From Sphingomonas sp. TREG-RG-20F-R18-01 (lineage in GTDB: Bacteria; Pseudomonadota; Alphaproteobacteria; Sphingomonadales; Sphingomonadaceae), in contig NZ_JAKNQQ010000002.1 in assembly GCF_022662475.1 (NCBI RefSeq), positions 496,001 through 560,000 of the forward strand: a DNA stretch of 64,000 bases, written 5' to 3'. The notes below the pieces were generated by a model. The model made no database searches, was not told the DNA's origin, and saw nothing but the letters and a program-made list of their open reading frames with translations. Below are positions 8,401 through 21,796 of the stretch, in pieces. How positions within the stretch are numbered: position 1 is the first letter of the stretch; every line of letters begins with the position of its first letter. Both the position numbers and the translations under genes were made by a program.

Positions 8401-8766
8401 ATGCGCCGCCTGCTCGTCGTCATCGCCCTGCTCTCCGCCACCGCCGCCGCCGCCCGCGACACGATTCCGGTGGCGACTCAGGAGGGCAAGCCCGTCGATT
8501 GCATCCCGTTGACGCAGATCCGCGAAAGTCGCGTGCGCGACGACCGGACGATCGATTTCGTGATGAGCGGGCGCAAGGTCTATCGCAACACGCTGCCCTA
8601 CGCGTGTCCGAGCCTCGGGTCGGAGCAGCGGTTCAGCTACGCGACGAGTCTGAGCCAGCTCTGTTCGAGCGACATCATCACGGTCTTGTACCAGACGCCC
8701 GACCTGATGCGCGGGCCGAGCTGCGGGCTCGGACAATTCCAGCCGGTCACACTGGCGGGTCGATGA
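8401..8766 (+). CDS. Small exported protein, DUF6491-like
   Basis: 121 residues with a Sec signal peptide ([18 protein letters not shown]), then a mature domain with four cysteines and a conserved-looking core ([44 protein letters not shown]). This resembles a family of unknown function common in sphingomonads that I recall as DUF6491; the name is from memory and unchecked. It starts four bases after the nth stop. The paired cysteines suggest a disulfide-stabilised periplasmic or secreted protein. No enzymatic motif is visible. Confidence 0.75.
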   Translation: MRRLLVVIALLSATAAAARDTIPVATQEGKPVDCIPLTQIRESRVRDDRTIDFVMSGRKVYRNTLPYACPSLGSEQRFSYATSLSQLCSSDIITVLYQTPDLMRGPSCGLGQFQPVTLAGR

Positions 8767-8822
8767 TTCATCGTGCATCGGGGCTGGCGTCGGCGCGCGG
8801 GCTTTGCTAGGCGATGGCTCAG

Positions 8823-8899
<77 letters not shown>

Positions 8900-8968
8900 A
8901 CGACCCCCAATGCCATCCTTCCAGGCGATACCGTTGGCACCTGACACAGGTCGGTCAGCTGTATCGGG

Positions 8969-9580
8969 CTATCGCGGCCAGCCGGCCATCGCGGTGGTAC
9001 CGATCCGCAACAGCTTGTCCCGCCCCGCGCCGTCCTTCGCCAGGGTAGACATGCCTTGCACTACCGCGAACACGTGCCCCGCCAGCGTGTCGGCATCGCA
9101 GTCAGCGGGCATGACCCCCGCGCGGATATCACGTTCGATCCGTTCGCGGAGCGCGCCTTCGATAGCGCGGCGGATCGCGGCGAGGTCCTCGCGAAGGGCC
9201 GCCGCATCGGCCGAACAACTCACCATCGCGCTGGCGAGCAGGCAACCCGCGGGCGTGTGCTCGCCGGTATCGCCGGTCGCCGCCGCGACGAGCAGATCGC
9301 GCGCCGCCGCGAACGCCGAAGCGGCCGTTGCGATCGTGCGGACGACCGCGTCGCGGCCGCCGAGGTAGCGATCGACTGCCTCGCGAAATAGCCGCTGCTT
9401 GTCGCCGAACGCGGCATACAGGCTGGGCGGGGTGATCCCCATCGCCCGGGTCAGGTCCGCGATCGACGTCGCCTCGAACCCGTGTTCCCAGAAGAGGTGC
9501 ATCGCAGCGGTCAGTGCGGCGTCGCGGTCGAAGGCGCGCGGTCGCCCGGTGCGCCGGCGGATGGGGATCGGTTGCTCCAT
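8969..9580 (-). CDS. TetR-family transcriptional regulator
   Basis: 203 residues. The N-terminal HTH (AALTAAMHLFWEHGFEATS, then IADLTRAMGITPPSLYAAFG) is a clear TetR DNA-binding domain, followed by an all-helical ligand-binding region. TetR proteins usually repress a neighbouring gene until a small molecule binds. It is divergent from an aldo/keto reductase gene with 81 bp between starts, making that gene the likely target. A dyad at 9606-9625 lies in this gap, and another TetR-style dyad precedes coq4 at 10790-10811. Confidence 0.9.
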   Translation of the reverse strand: MEQPIPIRRRTGRPRAFDRDAALTAAMHLFWEHGFEATSIADLTRAMGITPPSLYAAFGDKQRLFREAVDRYLGGRDAVVRTIATAASAFAAARDLLVAAATGDTGEHTPAGCLLASAMVSCSADAAALREDLAAIRRAIEGALRERIERDIRAGVMPADCDADTLAGHVFAVVQGMSTLAKDGAGRDKLLRIGTTAMAGWPR

Positions 9581-9605
9581 AGCGAGTGCTATATAAGAGT
9601 TGACC

Positions 9606-9625
9606 TGCCCGGACAATCCGGGGCA
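9606..9625. promoter_or_regulatory. Inverted repeat between tetR-like and aldo/keto reductase genes
   Basis: TGCCCGGA-CAA-TCCGGGGCA is a near-perfect dyad (one extra G in the right arm) 36 bp upstream of the reductase ATG. It could be an operator for the divergent TetR protein or a leader hairpin. The sequence is not recognised. Confidence 0.35.
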
Positions 9626-9661
9626 CGACCTTCCGTATCGATCCCTATGGAAGTCCCGATC

Positions 9662-10771
9662 ATGGCGCTCACCGATTATCGTACCCTTGGCCGTTCGGGC
9701 CTCGTGGTCAGCCCGCTGGCGCTCGGCACGATGACGTTCGGGGTCGCGCGCTGGGGAATGGAGCAGCCTGCGGCCGAAGCGGTGTTCGACGCCTATGTCG
9801 GGGCGGGTGGCAATATCGTCGATACCGCCGACGTCTATGCCAGCGGCCGCAGCGAGGAGATGCTCGGCGCGATGATCGCGGCGCGCGGTGTGCGGGACCG
9901 GATCGTGGTTGCGACCAAGGTGGGGTTCGCGGTGGGATCGGGGCCGCATGCGGGCGGCAATGGCGCACGGCACATCCATGCGGCGCTGGAGGGATCGCTG
10001 CGCCGGCTCAGGACCGATTACGTCGATCTCTACTGGATCCATGTGTGGGATTCGGTGACGCCGGCCGAGGAGCTGCTCCAGACGATGGCAAGCCTCGTCC
10101 GCGCGGGCAAGATCCGCTACTGGGGCATGTCGAACGCACCGGCCTGGTATGTCGCCAAGCTGACGACCCTTGCGGCCGTCCACGGGGTGCCCGGGCCGAT
10201 CGCGCTGCAATATTTCTATTCGCTGGTCAGTCGCGAAGTGGAGGCCGAGCATCTGCCGCTCGCGCGCGACACGGGTATGGGAATGATGCCGTGGAGCCCG
10301 CTGGCCTACGGGCTGCTCACCGGAAAGTACGACCGCGCGCGCGTAGAAGCGGGAGCGCCACGCGCGGGTGGACTGCCGAGCGCTGCCGGCACCGGCGTGT
10401 CGCGCGCGGAGGGCGACCAGCGGCTGGATGGTGCGAACCCGTTTGGCGACACGCTGTTCACCGAGCGCAACTGGCGGATCGTCGATGCGCTGCGCGGGGT
10501 GGCGGAGGCGCTCGGGGAGACACCCGCGCGCGTTGCGCTGGCGTGGGTACTCGGGCGTGCGGGGGTCGATACCGCGCTGATGGGGGTGAGCCGGGTCGAA
10601 CAGCTCCACGACAATATCGCGGCGACCGACCTGCGCTTGCCGCCCGAGCAGGTCGCGCTGCTCGATGCGGCGAGCAAGCCCGAGAGTGCGATGATCTATG
10701 GCCTGTTCACACCACAGGGGCGGCAGGGCGTGGTCTTTGGCGGAAGCGCGGTGGCGGCACGGCAGGATTGA
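9662..10771 (+). CDS. Aldo/keto reductase
   Basis: 369 residues from ATG 9662, which has GGAAG at 9649-9653; an ATG at 9647 would overlap that site. The N-terminal YRTLGRSGLVVSPLALGTMTFG is typical of the YajO/Tas-like branch. The catalytic tetrad is visible: Asp and Tyr in NIVDTADVYASG, Lys in VVATKVGF and His in YWIHVWD. These NADPH-dependent enzymes reduce aldehydes and ketones. The divergent TetR gene suggests induction by a substrate or toxic aldehyde. The real substrate cannot be inferred. Confidence 0.88.
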   Translation: MALTDYRTLGRSGLVVSPLALGTMTFGVARWGMEQPAAEAVFDAYVGAGGNIVDTADVYASGRSEEMLGAMIAARGVRDRIVVATKVGFAVGSGPHAGGNGARHIHAALEGSLRRLRTDYVDLYWIHVWDSVTPAEELLQTMASLVRAGKIRYWGMSNAPAWYVAKLTTLAAVHGVPGPIALQYFYSLVSREVEAEHLPLARDTGMGMMPWSPLAYGLLTGKYDRARVEAGAPRAGGLPSAAGTGVSRAEGDQRLDGANPFGDTLFTERNWRIVDALRGVAEALGETPARVALAWVLGRAGVDTALMGVSRVEQLHDNIAATDLRLPPEQVALLDAASKPESAMIYGLFTPQGRQGVVFGGSAVAARQD

Positions 10772-10789
10772 CATAGCGCGCTCGGGTTT

Positions 10790-10811
10790 TTACTAACATA
10801 CTTGTCAGTAA
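10790..10811. promoter_or_regulatory. TetR-type dyad overlapping the coq4 leader
   Basis: The half-sites TACTAACATA (10791-10800) and CTTGTCAGTA (10801-10810, reverse complement TACTGACAAG) match at 7 of 10 positions and are flanked by a complementary T/A. The TACTNACA form is common among TetR-family operators. It directly abuts the ribosome site (AAGGAG, 10810-10815) of coq4, so a bound protein would block transcription or translation. The TetR gene 1.2 kb upstream is a candidate binder. Confidence 0.45.
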
Positions 10812-10823
10812 GGAGCCGAGTCG

Positions 10824-11603
10824 ATGGCCACGCTTCCCCCGTTCCCCGGTACCAGCGGACGGCGCGACTGGCGCACCGCGTTCGACGCGATACGCAAGCT
10901 GCTCGCGAACGGCGACGATACGACCCAGGTTTTCCGTATCATGCGCGCCCTCAACGTCGGCAATACGCCGATGAACTATGCGCGCCTGCTCTCGACCCAG
11001 CAGGGCGGCAGGCTGGCGAGCGAACAGGTCGAACTTGCCGAGCGGTTTTCGGACAGGGCGTTCGTCGCGTCGTTCGCGCCCGGCACGGTTGGCGCCGCCT
11101 ATCGCGATTTCCTCGAGTCGACCGGCTATTCCGCCGACGGGCTGGTCCAGGTGAGCAAGGTGATCAGCGAGGATCAGGTCGCGCATCCCTATGCCTGGTT
11201 CGGGCGGCGGGTCCGCGACACGCACGACATCTGGCATGTGCTGACCGACTACAAGGCGAACGAATCGCTGGGCGAGGCGTGTCTCGTCGCGTTCAGCTAC
11301 GCGCAGGTCGGTGGACTTGGCTGGGCCTTCATCGGCGGCGCGGCGGCACTCAAGAGCCTGAAGGTGACCCGCAACACGCTGTTCGCACGTGCGGTTTGGG
11401 AGGGGTATCGCAACGGGCGGCGTGCAAAATGGATTTCGGGCGAGGATTATCTCGCGCTGCTCGCCGAGCCTATCGATATGGCGCGCGCGCGGCTCGGAAT
11501 CGCGACGCCGGTCGCCTATCTCAAGGCGCAACGCGAATTGGGGCCGGAATTGGCGTCCTATCTCAGCGAGCGGCGTGGGGAAGCGGCACAGCTTGCGGCA
11601 TGA
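10824..11603 (+). CDS. Coq4-family ubiquinone biosynthesis protein
   Basis: 259 residues. The Coq4 signature is present: RVRDTHDIWHVLTDYKAN then E in ESLGEA (~133-155), the HDxxH plus downstream Glu that bind a divalent metal in this family. Coq4 acts at the C1 position of the quinone ring in ubiquinone synthesis (known for the family). A strong AAGGAG ribosome site lies 8 nt upstream. No other ubi gene is adjacent; the gene stands with an aldo/keto reductase and a TetR regulator, and a TetR-type dyad covers its leader. Regulated expression of an otherwise house-keeping function would be unusual. Confidence 0.85.
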   Translation: MATLPPFPGTSGRRDWRTAFDAIRKLLANGDDTTQVFRIMRALNVGNTPMNYARLLSTQQGGRLASEQVELAERFSDRAFVASFAPGTVGAAYRDFLESTGYSADGLVQVSKVISEDQVAHPYAWFGRRVRDTHDIWHVLTDYKANESLGEACLVAFSYAQVGGLGWAFIGGAAALKSLKVTRNTLFARAVWEGYRNGRRAKWISGEDYLALLAEPIDMARARLGIATPVAYLKAQRELGPELASYLSERRGEAAQLAA

Positions 11604-11606
11604 TTG

Positions 11607-11644
11607 GCGACGGTAATCCCGGCCTCGGCCGGGATTACCGTCGC
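11607..11644. terminator. Perfect hairpin after coq4
   Basis: An 18-bp perfectly complementary pair (GCGACGGTAATCCCGGCC with its complement at 11627-11644) separated by only two bases. It starts 3 bp past the coq4 stop and sits between convergent genes, so it may terminate both. No T-run follows, and its length and symmetry resemble the other dispersed palindromes of this window. Confidence 0.6.
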
Positions 11645-11708
11645 AATGCTGGACCGGCGATGACGTGGTCCAGTGGATTGCGCGACAATCCCGATATGGC
11701 ACCCGGCG

Positions 11709-12275
11709 TCATTCTCGCTCGGGTACCGGCACGTTGAAGCCATTCAGTGTCATCGACACCAGGGCATAGAGCCCGACCAGATAGATCAGCTCGTTGGTGC
11801 CATGCTGCCCGAACGTCTCGAGCGCTAGGCGGTAGCAGGGCTCGGGCAGTACCCCGCCATTCACCAGCGCGAACGCGACGTCATAGGCGACGCCTTCTTC
11901 CGGCGACAGGTCGGTCGGCTTTATGTTGGCGCACAGTTCGGACAGTCGCTTGGCGGGCATCTGTTCCTGCTCGGCAACCGCGATATGCGCGTAGATCTCA
12001 TACGCCGCGTCGAAATGCGCGCCGGTCACGAGGATCGCGATCTGGCGCGGCTCGTCCCTGAGCGTCGCCTGCGCGGTCATCGCTTTCGTCAGCGCCCACA
12101 CCGCCTTGCCGATCACCGGCTCATGCAGCCACGGGTTCCATGGGCCGATCAGCGCGCCATCGGCATCCACCGTCTTGAATGCGGAGAAGCTCGACGCGAT
12201 GCCTTGCTTCATGTCGTCGTACAACGGCTTCTGGTCTGGCGTCAGGTCGGCGGGGGCGATCGGTGGCAGGCGCAT
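11709..12275 (-). CDS. Carboxymuconolactone decarboxylase (AhpD-like) family protein
   Basis: 188 residues with the CMD-type helical layout: LRDEPRQIAILVTGAHFDAAYEIYAHIAVAE (~95-125) is the conserved core. The CxxC redox pair of true AhpD is absent at the expected position, and only isolated cysteines occur, so a peroxidase-reducing role is unlikely; the decarboxylase or an uncharacterised branch is more plausible. It converges on coq4 and is divergent from recF with about 110 bp between starts. Confidence 0.75.
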   Translation of the reverse strand: MRLPPIAPADLTPDQKPLYDDMKQGIASSFSAFKTVDADGALIGPWNPWLHEPVIGKAVWALTKAMTAQATLRDEPRQIAILVTGAHFDAAYEIYAHIAVAEQEQMPAKRLSELCANIKPTDLSPEEGVAYDVAFALVNGGVLPEPCYRLALETFGQHGTNELIYLVGLYALVSMTLNGFNVPVPERE

Positions 12276-12385
12276 CGGGGTGTCCTTTGTCCGAAGGGGG
12301 TGACGGCGAAGCGGTCTGCGCGCCGTATCGTTCCTGCATCATCACGCAAATTGCGAAACGCGCGTGACAGGGTAGAGCGGTGGCA

Positions 12386-13444
12386 ATGTTGACGCGTCTG
12401 GTCCTCACCAATTTCCGCAATCACGCCGCGCTGGCGATCGCGCCGGGCCCCGGGTTCGTGGTGCTCACCGGCGAGAATGGCGCGGGCAAGACCAACGTGC
12501 TCGAGGCGGTATCGTTGCTCGCGCCCGGGCGCGGGCTGCGGCGCGCGGGGCTGGGCGAGATGGCGCGGCAGGACGGGCCGGGCGGATTCGGGATCGCGAG
12601 CGACCTCAGCGGCGACGTCGCGCTCGCGACCGGCACGCAGGCGAGCGCGCCCGAGCGGCGGATCGTGCGGGTGCAGGGTTCTGCGGTCGCGGCGACGCAA
12701 CTCGCGGAATGGCTGACCGTGCTGTGGCTCACCCCCGCGATGGACCGGCTGTTCGTCGAGCCTGCGGGCGAGCGGCGGCGGTTCCTCGACCGGCTGACGC
12801 TCGCGCTCAGCCCCGGCCATGCGGTCCACGCCAACCGCTACGAGGCCGCGATGCGCGCGCGCAACCGGCTGCTTGGCGAGGAGGGACGGCCCGACCGTGA
12901 GTGGTTGAGCGCGCTCGAGGCGCAGATGGCGGAGCATGGGAGCGCGATCGATCTCGCGCGGCGCGATACGGTCGCCGCGCTCGGCGCGCGGCTGGTCGAG
13001 CAGCCCGACGGGCCGTTCGCGCGCGCCGGGCTCGAGCTGACCGGCTGGACCGGGGCGGGAGAGACGCTCGCGGCGGACCTCGCGGCGGGCCGCGCGCGCG
13101 ATGCCGCCGCGGGGCGCGCGCTGGTCGGCCCGCATCGCAGCGATCTGGCGGTGACGCATCTCGGCAAGGCGCAGGCGGCGGGGCTGTGTTCGACCGGCGA
13201 GCAGAAGGCGTTGCTGCTCGGGCTGATCCTCGCGCATGCCGATCTCGTCGCCGAGCGGACCGGGATGGCGCCGGTGCTGTTGCTCGACGAAGTCGCGGCA
13301 CATCTCGATCCGGTCCGGCGCGCGGCGCTGTTCGCGCGACTTGCAGGGATCGGGCAGGTGTGGATGACCGGGACCGAGGATGCGCTGTTCGCGGACCTCG
13401 GGCGCGACGCGCTGCGTCTCACGCTGAGGCAGGTCGCCGCCTGA
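12386..13444 (+). CDS. recF: DNA replication and repair protein RecF
   Basis: 352 residues. N-terminal [12 protein letters not shown] and the Walker A loop GENGAGKTN (~33) are RecF signatures. The C-terminal [16 protein letters not shown] and [11 protein letters not shown] are the ABC-type signature and Walker B. RecF loads RecA at gapped DNA with RecO and RecR. ATG 12386 is chosen because the purine-rich GGTAGAG at 12371-12377 is well spaced; a GTG at 12380 would add two residues. In many bacteria recF precedes gyrB directly; here an OmpA-like gene stands between them. Confidence 0.93.
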   Translation: MLTRLVLTNFRNHAALAIAPGPGFVVLTGENGAGKTNVLEAVSLLAPGRGLRRAGLGEMARQDGPGGFGIASDLSGDVALATGTQASAPERRIVRVQGSAVAATQLAEWLTVLWLTPAMDRLFVEPAGERRRFLDRLTLALSPGHAVHANRYEAAMRARNRLLGEEGRPDREWLSALEAQMAEHGSAIDLARRDTVAALGARLVEQPDGPFARAGLELTGWTGAGETLAADLAAGRARDAAAGRALVGPHRSDLAVTHLGKAQAAGLCSTGEQKALLLGLILAHADLVAERTGMAPVLLLDEVAAHLDPVRRAALFARLAGIGQVWMTGTEDALFADLGRDALRLTLRQVAA

Positions 13445-13529
13445 ACCCCGGCTGTCGAGGGAACTCACCCCCGGTTCAAGCGCTCGCGCTCAAACCCCCG
13501 GCATCGGGCGGGGGCCTGGGAGTTTCACG

Positions 13530-17671
<4,142 letters not shown>

Positions 17672-17719
17672 GGGGGGCGGCGGAGGGATCGTCCAAGCTC
17701 TCTTCTATCTCTCCCTGCA

Positions 17720-17822
17720 CTTCCCCGGCGAAGGCCGGGGCCCAGTAGCGAGGGCTCGAGTAAGGGAGCGCAGCGTCCGCCATGACCGGCCCGCTACTGG
17801 GCCCCGGCCTTCGCCGGGGAAG
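17720..17822. repeat. Inverted repeat, family C copy 3
   Basis: Arms at 17720-17750 and 17792-17822 (31 bp, core TTCCCCGGCGAAGGCCGGGG) are perfectly inverted with 41 bp between. They sit between the convergent lipoprotein and DUF808 genes, where a hairpin could terminate both transcripts. Confidence 0.9.
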
Positions 17823-17846
17823 TAATTATGGGCATTGGCACTCCCC

Positions 17847-18800
17847 TCAATGCGCGGTCCCCTTGCCGAACAACGCCATGATCCGCGGGACGATCAGCGC
17901 GAGTATGCCCCCCGCGACCAGCCCGACCACCGCCGAAGCCAGCGCAAAGCCGAACCAATGGCCGATCCCCGGCGCGAACGACAGCAGCCCCGCGAACCAC
18001 GCAGCGACCACCTCAGCGGTATGCGGGATCGTGGTGAAGTGGAACTCCTCGAGCCCGTGGACCAGGATGCCGCCGCCGACCCACAGCATCGCGACCGTCC
18101 CGATCTTCGCAATCGCGCCGAGCACGACGGGCATCGCGGCGACCATCCCGCGCCCGATCCGCTGCGTCACCGCGTTCTCGCGCTGCGCGAGATGCAGCCC
18201 GATATCGTCCATCTTCACGATCAGCCCGACGACCCCGTACACCCCCGCGGTGATCACTAACGATACCGCGATCAGCGCGGCGGCCTGGGTGACGATCGGC
18301 TGGTCGGACACTTCGGCGAGCGCGATCGCCATGATTTCGGCCGACAGGATCAGGTCGGTCCGCACCGCGCCCGCGACCTTGCTGGTCTCGAGCTGTTCGG
18401 GGCTTTGCTCGCCCGCTGCCGCCTCGTCCTCGGCAGCGTGATGCCCGAGCAGGCTCCCGAGAATCTTCTCCGCCCCCTCGAACGCGAGATAAAGCCCGCC
18501 GATCATCAGGATCGGAGTGATGATCCACGGCACGAACGCACTCAGCAGCAGCGCGGCGGGAAGCAGGAACAGCAGCTTGTTGCGGAGCGACCCCTTGGCG
18601 ATCCGCCAGATGATCGGCAGTTCGCGCGCCGGGGTGAGGCCCGAGACGTATTTGGGGGTCACCGCCGCATCGTCGACCACGACACCGACCGCCTTGGACG
18701 ACGCCTTCATCGATGCCGCCGCGACATCGTCGACCGAGGCCGCGGCAAGCTTTGCGATCGCCGCGACGTCGTCGAGCAGGGCGACCAGACCAGAGGGCAT
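17847..18800 (-). CDS. DUF808 (YedI-like) integral membrane protein
   Basis: 317 residues. The N-terminal MPSGLVALLDDVAAIAKLAA and DDAAVTPKYVSG are the hallmark of DUF808/YedI. About seven hydrophobic segments follow (e.g. LLFLLPAALLLSAFVPWII, VTQAAALIAVSLVITAGVYG, GTVAMLWVGGGILVHGLEE). The function is not established; the conserved acidic residues near the N-terminus and mid-membrane are suggestive of transport. It is divergent from the exported methyltransferase-like gene with ~200 bp between, which holds no ORF. Confidence 0.88.
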   Translation of the reverse strand: MPSGLVALLDDVAAIAKLAAASVDDVAAASMKASSKAVGVVVDDAAVTPKYVSGLTPARELPIIWRIAKGSLRNKLLFLLPAALLLSAFVPWIITPILMIGGLYLAFEGAEKILGSLLGHHAAEDEAAAGEQSPEQLETSKVAGAVRTDLILSAEIMAIALAEVSDQPIVTQAAALIAVSLVITAGVYGVVGLIVKMDDIGLHLAQRENAVTQRIGRGMVAAMPVVLGAIAKIGTVAMLWVGGGILVHGLEEFHFTTIPHTAEVVAAWFAGLLSFAPGIGHWFGFALASAVVGLVAGGILALIVPRIMALFGKGTAH

Positions 18801-19003
18801 GCGGCGTGTCTCCGAAATTTATGAACGAAACGTCATGAACGAATGCCAGCGGGAACGGTGCGGCAGGCATATCGATCCATCTCGCTTCCGCAACGATCGC
18901 CGGGTCCGCGCGATAATTCGTCGCCAGACGGCTTGTTGGAACGCGTGCGTTATGGTGAACTGCGCAAAACCGTGACGGGCCGTTGCGGACGGGGGAGACG
19001 ATG

Positions 19004-19774
19004 ATGCGCACGATCCTGACAACCTTGGCGGCGACCGCCTTGATTTCTTCCGCTGCAGGTGCGGCGACGGTTGCGCCGGCCTCCCGGCACGCGGTCAAGG
19101 ATACGCAGCGCGCGGTTGCCAAGGCGCTTGCCGATCCCGCCCGCGCCGATCAGCAAGGCGACGACGCGCGGCGCAAGGCCTCGGAGGTTCTTGCTTTCTC
19201 GGGTGTCGGGCCCGGAGACGAGGTCCTCGATTTCTTCCCGGGCTCGGGGTACTGGACGCGGATCTTCTCCGGCATCGTCGGCAAGGCCGGGCATGTCTAT
19301 GCGATCTGGCCAGCCGCCGCCGCCAGATTCGCCGAGAAGGCCGTCCCCGCGCTGGAGGCTCGGCATCTCTCCAATACCTCGCTGACCGTGATGTCCGGCG
19401 CGGGCGTGCGCGCCTCGGAGCCGGTCGACCTGTTCTGGACCGTCCAGAATTATCACGACGTCAACAACGTGCCCGGTGGCGAGGCGACGCTCGATGCGTT
19501 CAACAGGCAGGTCTTCGCCGCGCTCAAGCCGGGGGGTACCTATATCGTGATCGATCATGCGGATGCGCCGGGCAGCGGATTGGCCGGCACCTCGACCAAG
19601 CACCGGATCGATCCCGCGGCGGTCAAGGCCGAAGTCGTCAAGGCCGGGTTCGTGTTCGATGGGGAAAGCGACGTGTTGCGCAATCCTGCCGACGACCACA
19701 GCGCCGCCGTCTTCGACTCGGCGATCCGCGGCAAGACCGACCAGTTCGTCTATCGCTTCCGCAAGCCGCGCTGA
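19004..19774 (+). CDS. Exported class I SAM-methyltransferase-like protein
   Basis: 256 residues. A Sec-type signal peptide (MRTILTTLAATALISSAAGA) precedes a Rossmann-type domain: VLDFFPGSGYWTRIFSGIVG (motif I, ~75-95) and FAALKPGGTYIVIDHA (motif post-II/III, ~175). The DxFxGxGxW form is seen in a group of predicted periplasmic methyltransferases of proteobacteria. S-adenosylmethionine is cytoplasmic, so the export signal is puzzling: either the protein is not a methyltransferase any more, or it acts before export. ATG 19004 is better spaced from GGAGA (18994-18998) than ATG 19001. Confidence 0.8.
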   Translation: MRTILTTLAATALISSAAGAATVAPASRHAVKDTQRAVAKALADPARADQQGDDARRKASEVLAFSGVGPGDEVLDFFPGSGYWTRIFSGIVGKAGHVYAIWPAAAARFAEKAVPALEARHLSNTSLTVMSGAGVRASEPVDLFWTVQNYHDVNNVPGGEATLDAFNRQVFAALKPGGTYIVIDHADAPGSGLAGTSTKHRIDPAAVKAEVVKAGFVFDGESDVLRNPADDHSAAVFDSAIRGKTDQFVYRFRKPR

Positions 19775-19806
19775 GCGGCGGCGATCCGCGACAGCAGGTC
19801 TGGCGG

Positions 19807-21396
19807 CTAGGCGGCAACCGCCTCTTCGGCTTGCAGGAACGAAACGAAGCGATCGGTCGAGCGGAGCAGGTCACGGGCGCTGACGGCCAGTTCGCCCGCG
19901 CTTCTGCTCACGTCGGCGGAGAGCGACGACGCCGTTCCCCCGGCACGCGCGACGTTGGCAATACGCCGTTCGACCTCGTCCGCGGTGGAGGCGGCCCGTG
20001 CGGCACCCGCGTCGACGTCCTGCGCGGTCAGCCGTTGCTCGGCGACCGCCGTCGCAATTCCCGACGCCGCGAGCGATACCTGCCCGATCGCGCCGTTGAC
20101 GCTGCGCAGCTTTTCGCTGGTGTCGGCCACGCCCTCCCGGATGCCCGATATCAGGCTGCCGATCCGGTCGCTTGCCCGGGTGGTGTCTGCCGATAGCGTC
20201 TTGACCTCCCCCGCAACGACGGCAAAGCCGCGCCCGGCATCGCCGGCGCGTGCCGCCTCGATCGTCGCGTTGAGCGCGAGCAGGTTGGTCTGCGCGGCGA
20301 TCTTCCGGATGTCGGCGAGGAAGCCTTCGATCTGAACGGCATGTTCCTCCAGCATGGCGACCGTCTGGACGCTCCGCTTGGCCTCGCTGCTCGCCGTTTC
20401 GGTCAGCGCCGATTGGCGGTCGGCGGCGATCGCAATCGTCTGGACCGATTCGGACAGCGTACGGATCGTCGCGGCGACCTGCGCGATATCCTGCGCGGCC
20501 TGCCCGGCCCCGACGGCGACCTCGTCCGCCTCGCGCGTCGTGCTGCCGGTAATGCGCTCCAGCTGGACCGCGCCCTGTTCGAGCCGTTCGGTCGCCTCGC
20601 CGATCGCCTTGATCACCGATGTGACCGAGCGCTCGAATTCGTTGGCGATCGCGATCAGCTCGCCCCGCCGCGATTGCGCGAGTCGATCCGCCTGGGTCTC
20701 CCGCTCGTGACGCTCGCGCGCTGCGTCCGCCTCGGCATGTCGCGCCTGCTGCATCGCCAGCTCGGTCTGCCGCTGCCCCGCCTCGGCAGCCTCGGTCAGG
20801 TCCTGCGACCGTCGCAGTGCCGCCTCCTGTTCCTTGAACAGGCGCTCCAGCTGTACCATCAACAGCACCAGCACGCTGCATTGCAGGCCGACCGCAACGA
20901 CGTGGAACAGGATCCGCCCGATATTCCCGCTTCCCGAAAAGACCCATTCCGGCGCCAGGCCTTCCAGCGCGACATGATGCACCGCGGTCAGCCCCGTCGC
21001 CAGCACGATCGGACGCCAGTCGGCCAGCATGACGAGCGCGGCCATGCCGACGAAGAAATACATGTGGGCATCCATCTGCCAGGGATGCCCTTTCAGCAGA
21101 AACACGAGCATGGCGGGTACGATCGTGGCGGTCGTCCCCATGACCGTGCGCGCTTCGGCATCGTGGCGCCCCGACAGCGCCATGGCCGTCGGCGCGATAT
21201 TGACCAAGGCTCCGATGCCGAGCAGCGCCCACCCCGCGCCGGCGTGAAGGAGCGCATTGCCCAACAGCAGCAGCCCGAGCGAAACCCAGCCGAGCAACGC
21301 CCAAAGCTGGACCCCGCGGCGGCGCAGCGTGTCCAGTGGTGGGAGATGCGATTGTGGCGCAAACAGAGGGGCGATCATCGGAACCAGGCGAGTCAT
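19807..21396 (-). CDS. Methyl-accepting chemotaxis protein with a multi-pass membrane sensor
   Basis: 529 residues. The first ~190 residues form five or six membrane helices with a His-containing segment ([15 protein letters not shown], then AVHHVALEG), unlike the two-helix periplasmic sensor of classical receptors. A coiled coil (~195-260) leads to the signalling domain, whose hairpin tip reads [20 protein letters not shown]. Such receptors probably sense membrane or cytoplasmic state. The ATG overlaps the stop of the small membrane protein by four bases (ATGA). No cheA or cheW gene is nearby. Confidence 0.9.
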   Translation of the reverse strand: MTRLVPMIAPLFAPQSHLPPLDTLRRRGVQLWALLGWVSLGLLLLGNALLHAGAGWALLGIGALVNIAPTAMALSGRHDAEARTVMGTTATIVPAMLVFLLKGHPWQMDAHMYFFVGMAALVMLADWRPIVLATGLTAVHHVALEGLAPEWVFSGSGNIGRILFHVVAVGLQCSVLVLLMVQLERLFKEQEAALRRSQDLTEAAEAGQRQTELAMQQARHAEADAARERHERETQADRLAQSRRGELIAIANEFERSVTSVIKAIGEATERLEQGAVQLERITGSTTREADEVAVGAGQAAQDIAQVAATIRTLSESVQTIAIAADRQSALTETASSEAKRSVQTVAMLEEHAVQIEGFLADIRKIAAQTNLLALNATIEAARAGDAGRGFAVVAGEVKTLSADTTRASDRIGSLISGIREGVADTSEKLRSVNGAIGQVSLAASGIATAVAEQRLTAQDVDAGAARAASTADEVERRIANVARAGGTASSLSADVSRSAGELAVSARDLLRSTDRFVSFLQAEEAVAA

Positions 21397-21713
21397 GCCG
21401 ACGCCCCGAACAGGCGATCGTCCCCGCACCCCGAGGATGGCGCCGCGATCAACAGGACGTTCCAGGCGCGGAGTTTGCGCGTGATGCGCGCCCGGTCTCC
21501 CAGCACCACGAGCGATCCCGGAAGCGGCCCCGTTCCCACAAGCATGGCCCCGCTGGAGCGCGCGAGCGTGACCAGCGTTCCGGCATTCCCCTGCATCAAG
21601 GGAACCAGCAACATCGCTCCCGAAACCGGGGGCCACAGTGCCATCGCCAGAAGCGCGAGCACGCCGAGCGTCACCTGGAGTGATACCGTTATCGAAAGGG
21701 AAGGGCGTCGCAT
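21393..21713 (-). CDS. Small membrane protein coupled to the chemoreceptor
   Basis: 106 residues. Two hydrophobic stretches ([21 protein letters not shown] and a weaker one near residue 50) suggest a short inner-membrane protein. I do not recognise a family. Its stop overlaps the chemoreceptor start (ATGA), so the two are translated together and may act together. A TTAACC half-site reads on the same strand 23 bp before its start (21736-21741). Confidence 0.6.
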   Translation of the reverse strand: MRRPSLSITVSLQVTLGVLALLAMALWPPVSGAMLLVPLMQGNAGTLVTLARSSGAMLVGTGPLPGSLVVLGDRARITRKLRAWNVLLIAAPSSGCGDDRLFGASA

Positions 21714-21796
21714 GACGATCGGTCTAGGCAGGACCGGTTAACGGCCAGTAACTCATGGATCGACCGCGACTAAGCCTTTAGTAGCAAACCGCTGGA

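Noticed and set aside
8969..10774. 601-residue frame joining the TetR protein to an upstream extension
   Set aside because: The extension lies antisense to the aldo/keto reductase; the TetR family N-terminus and start at 9580 are clear.
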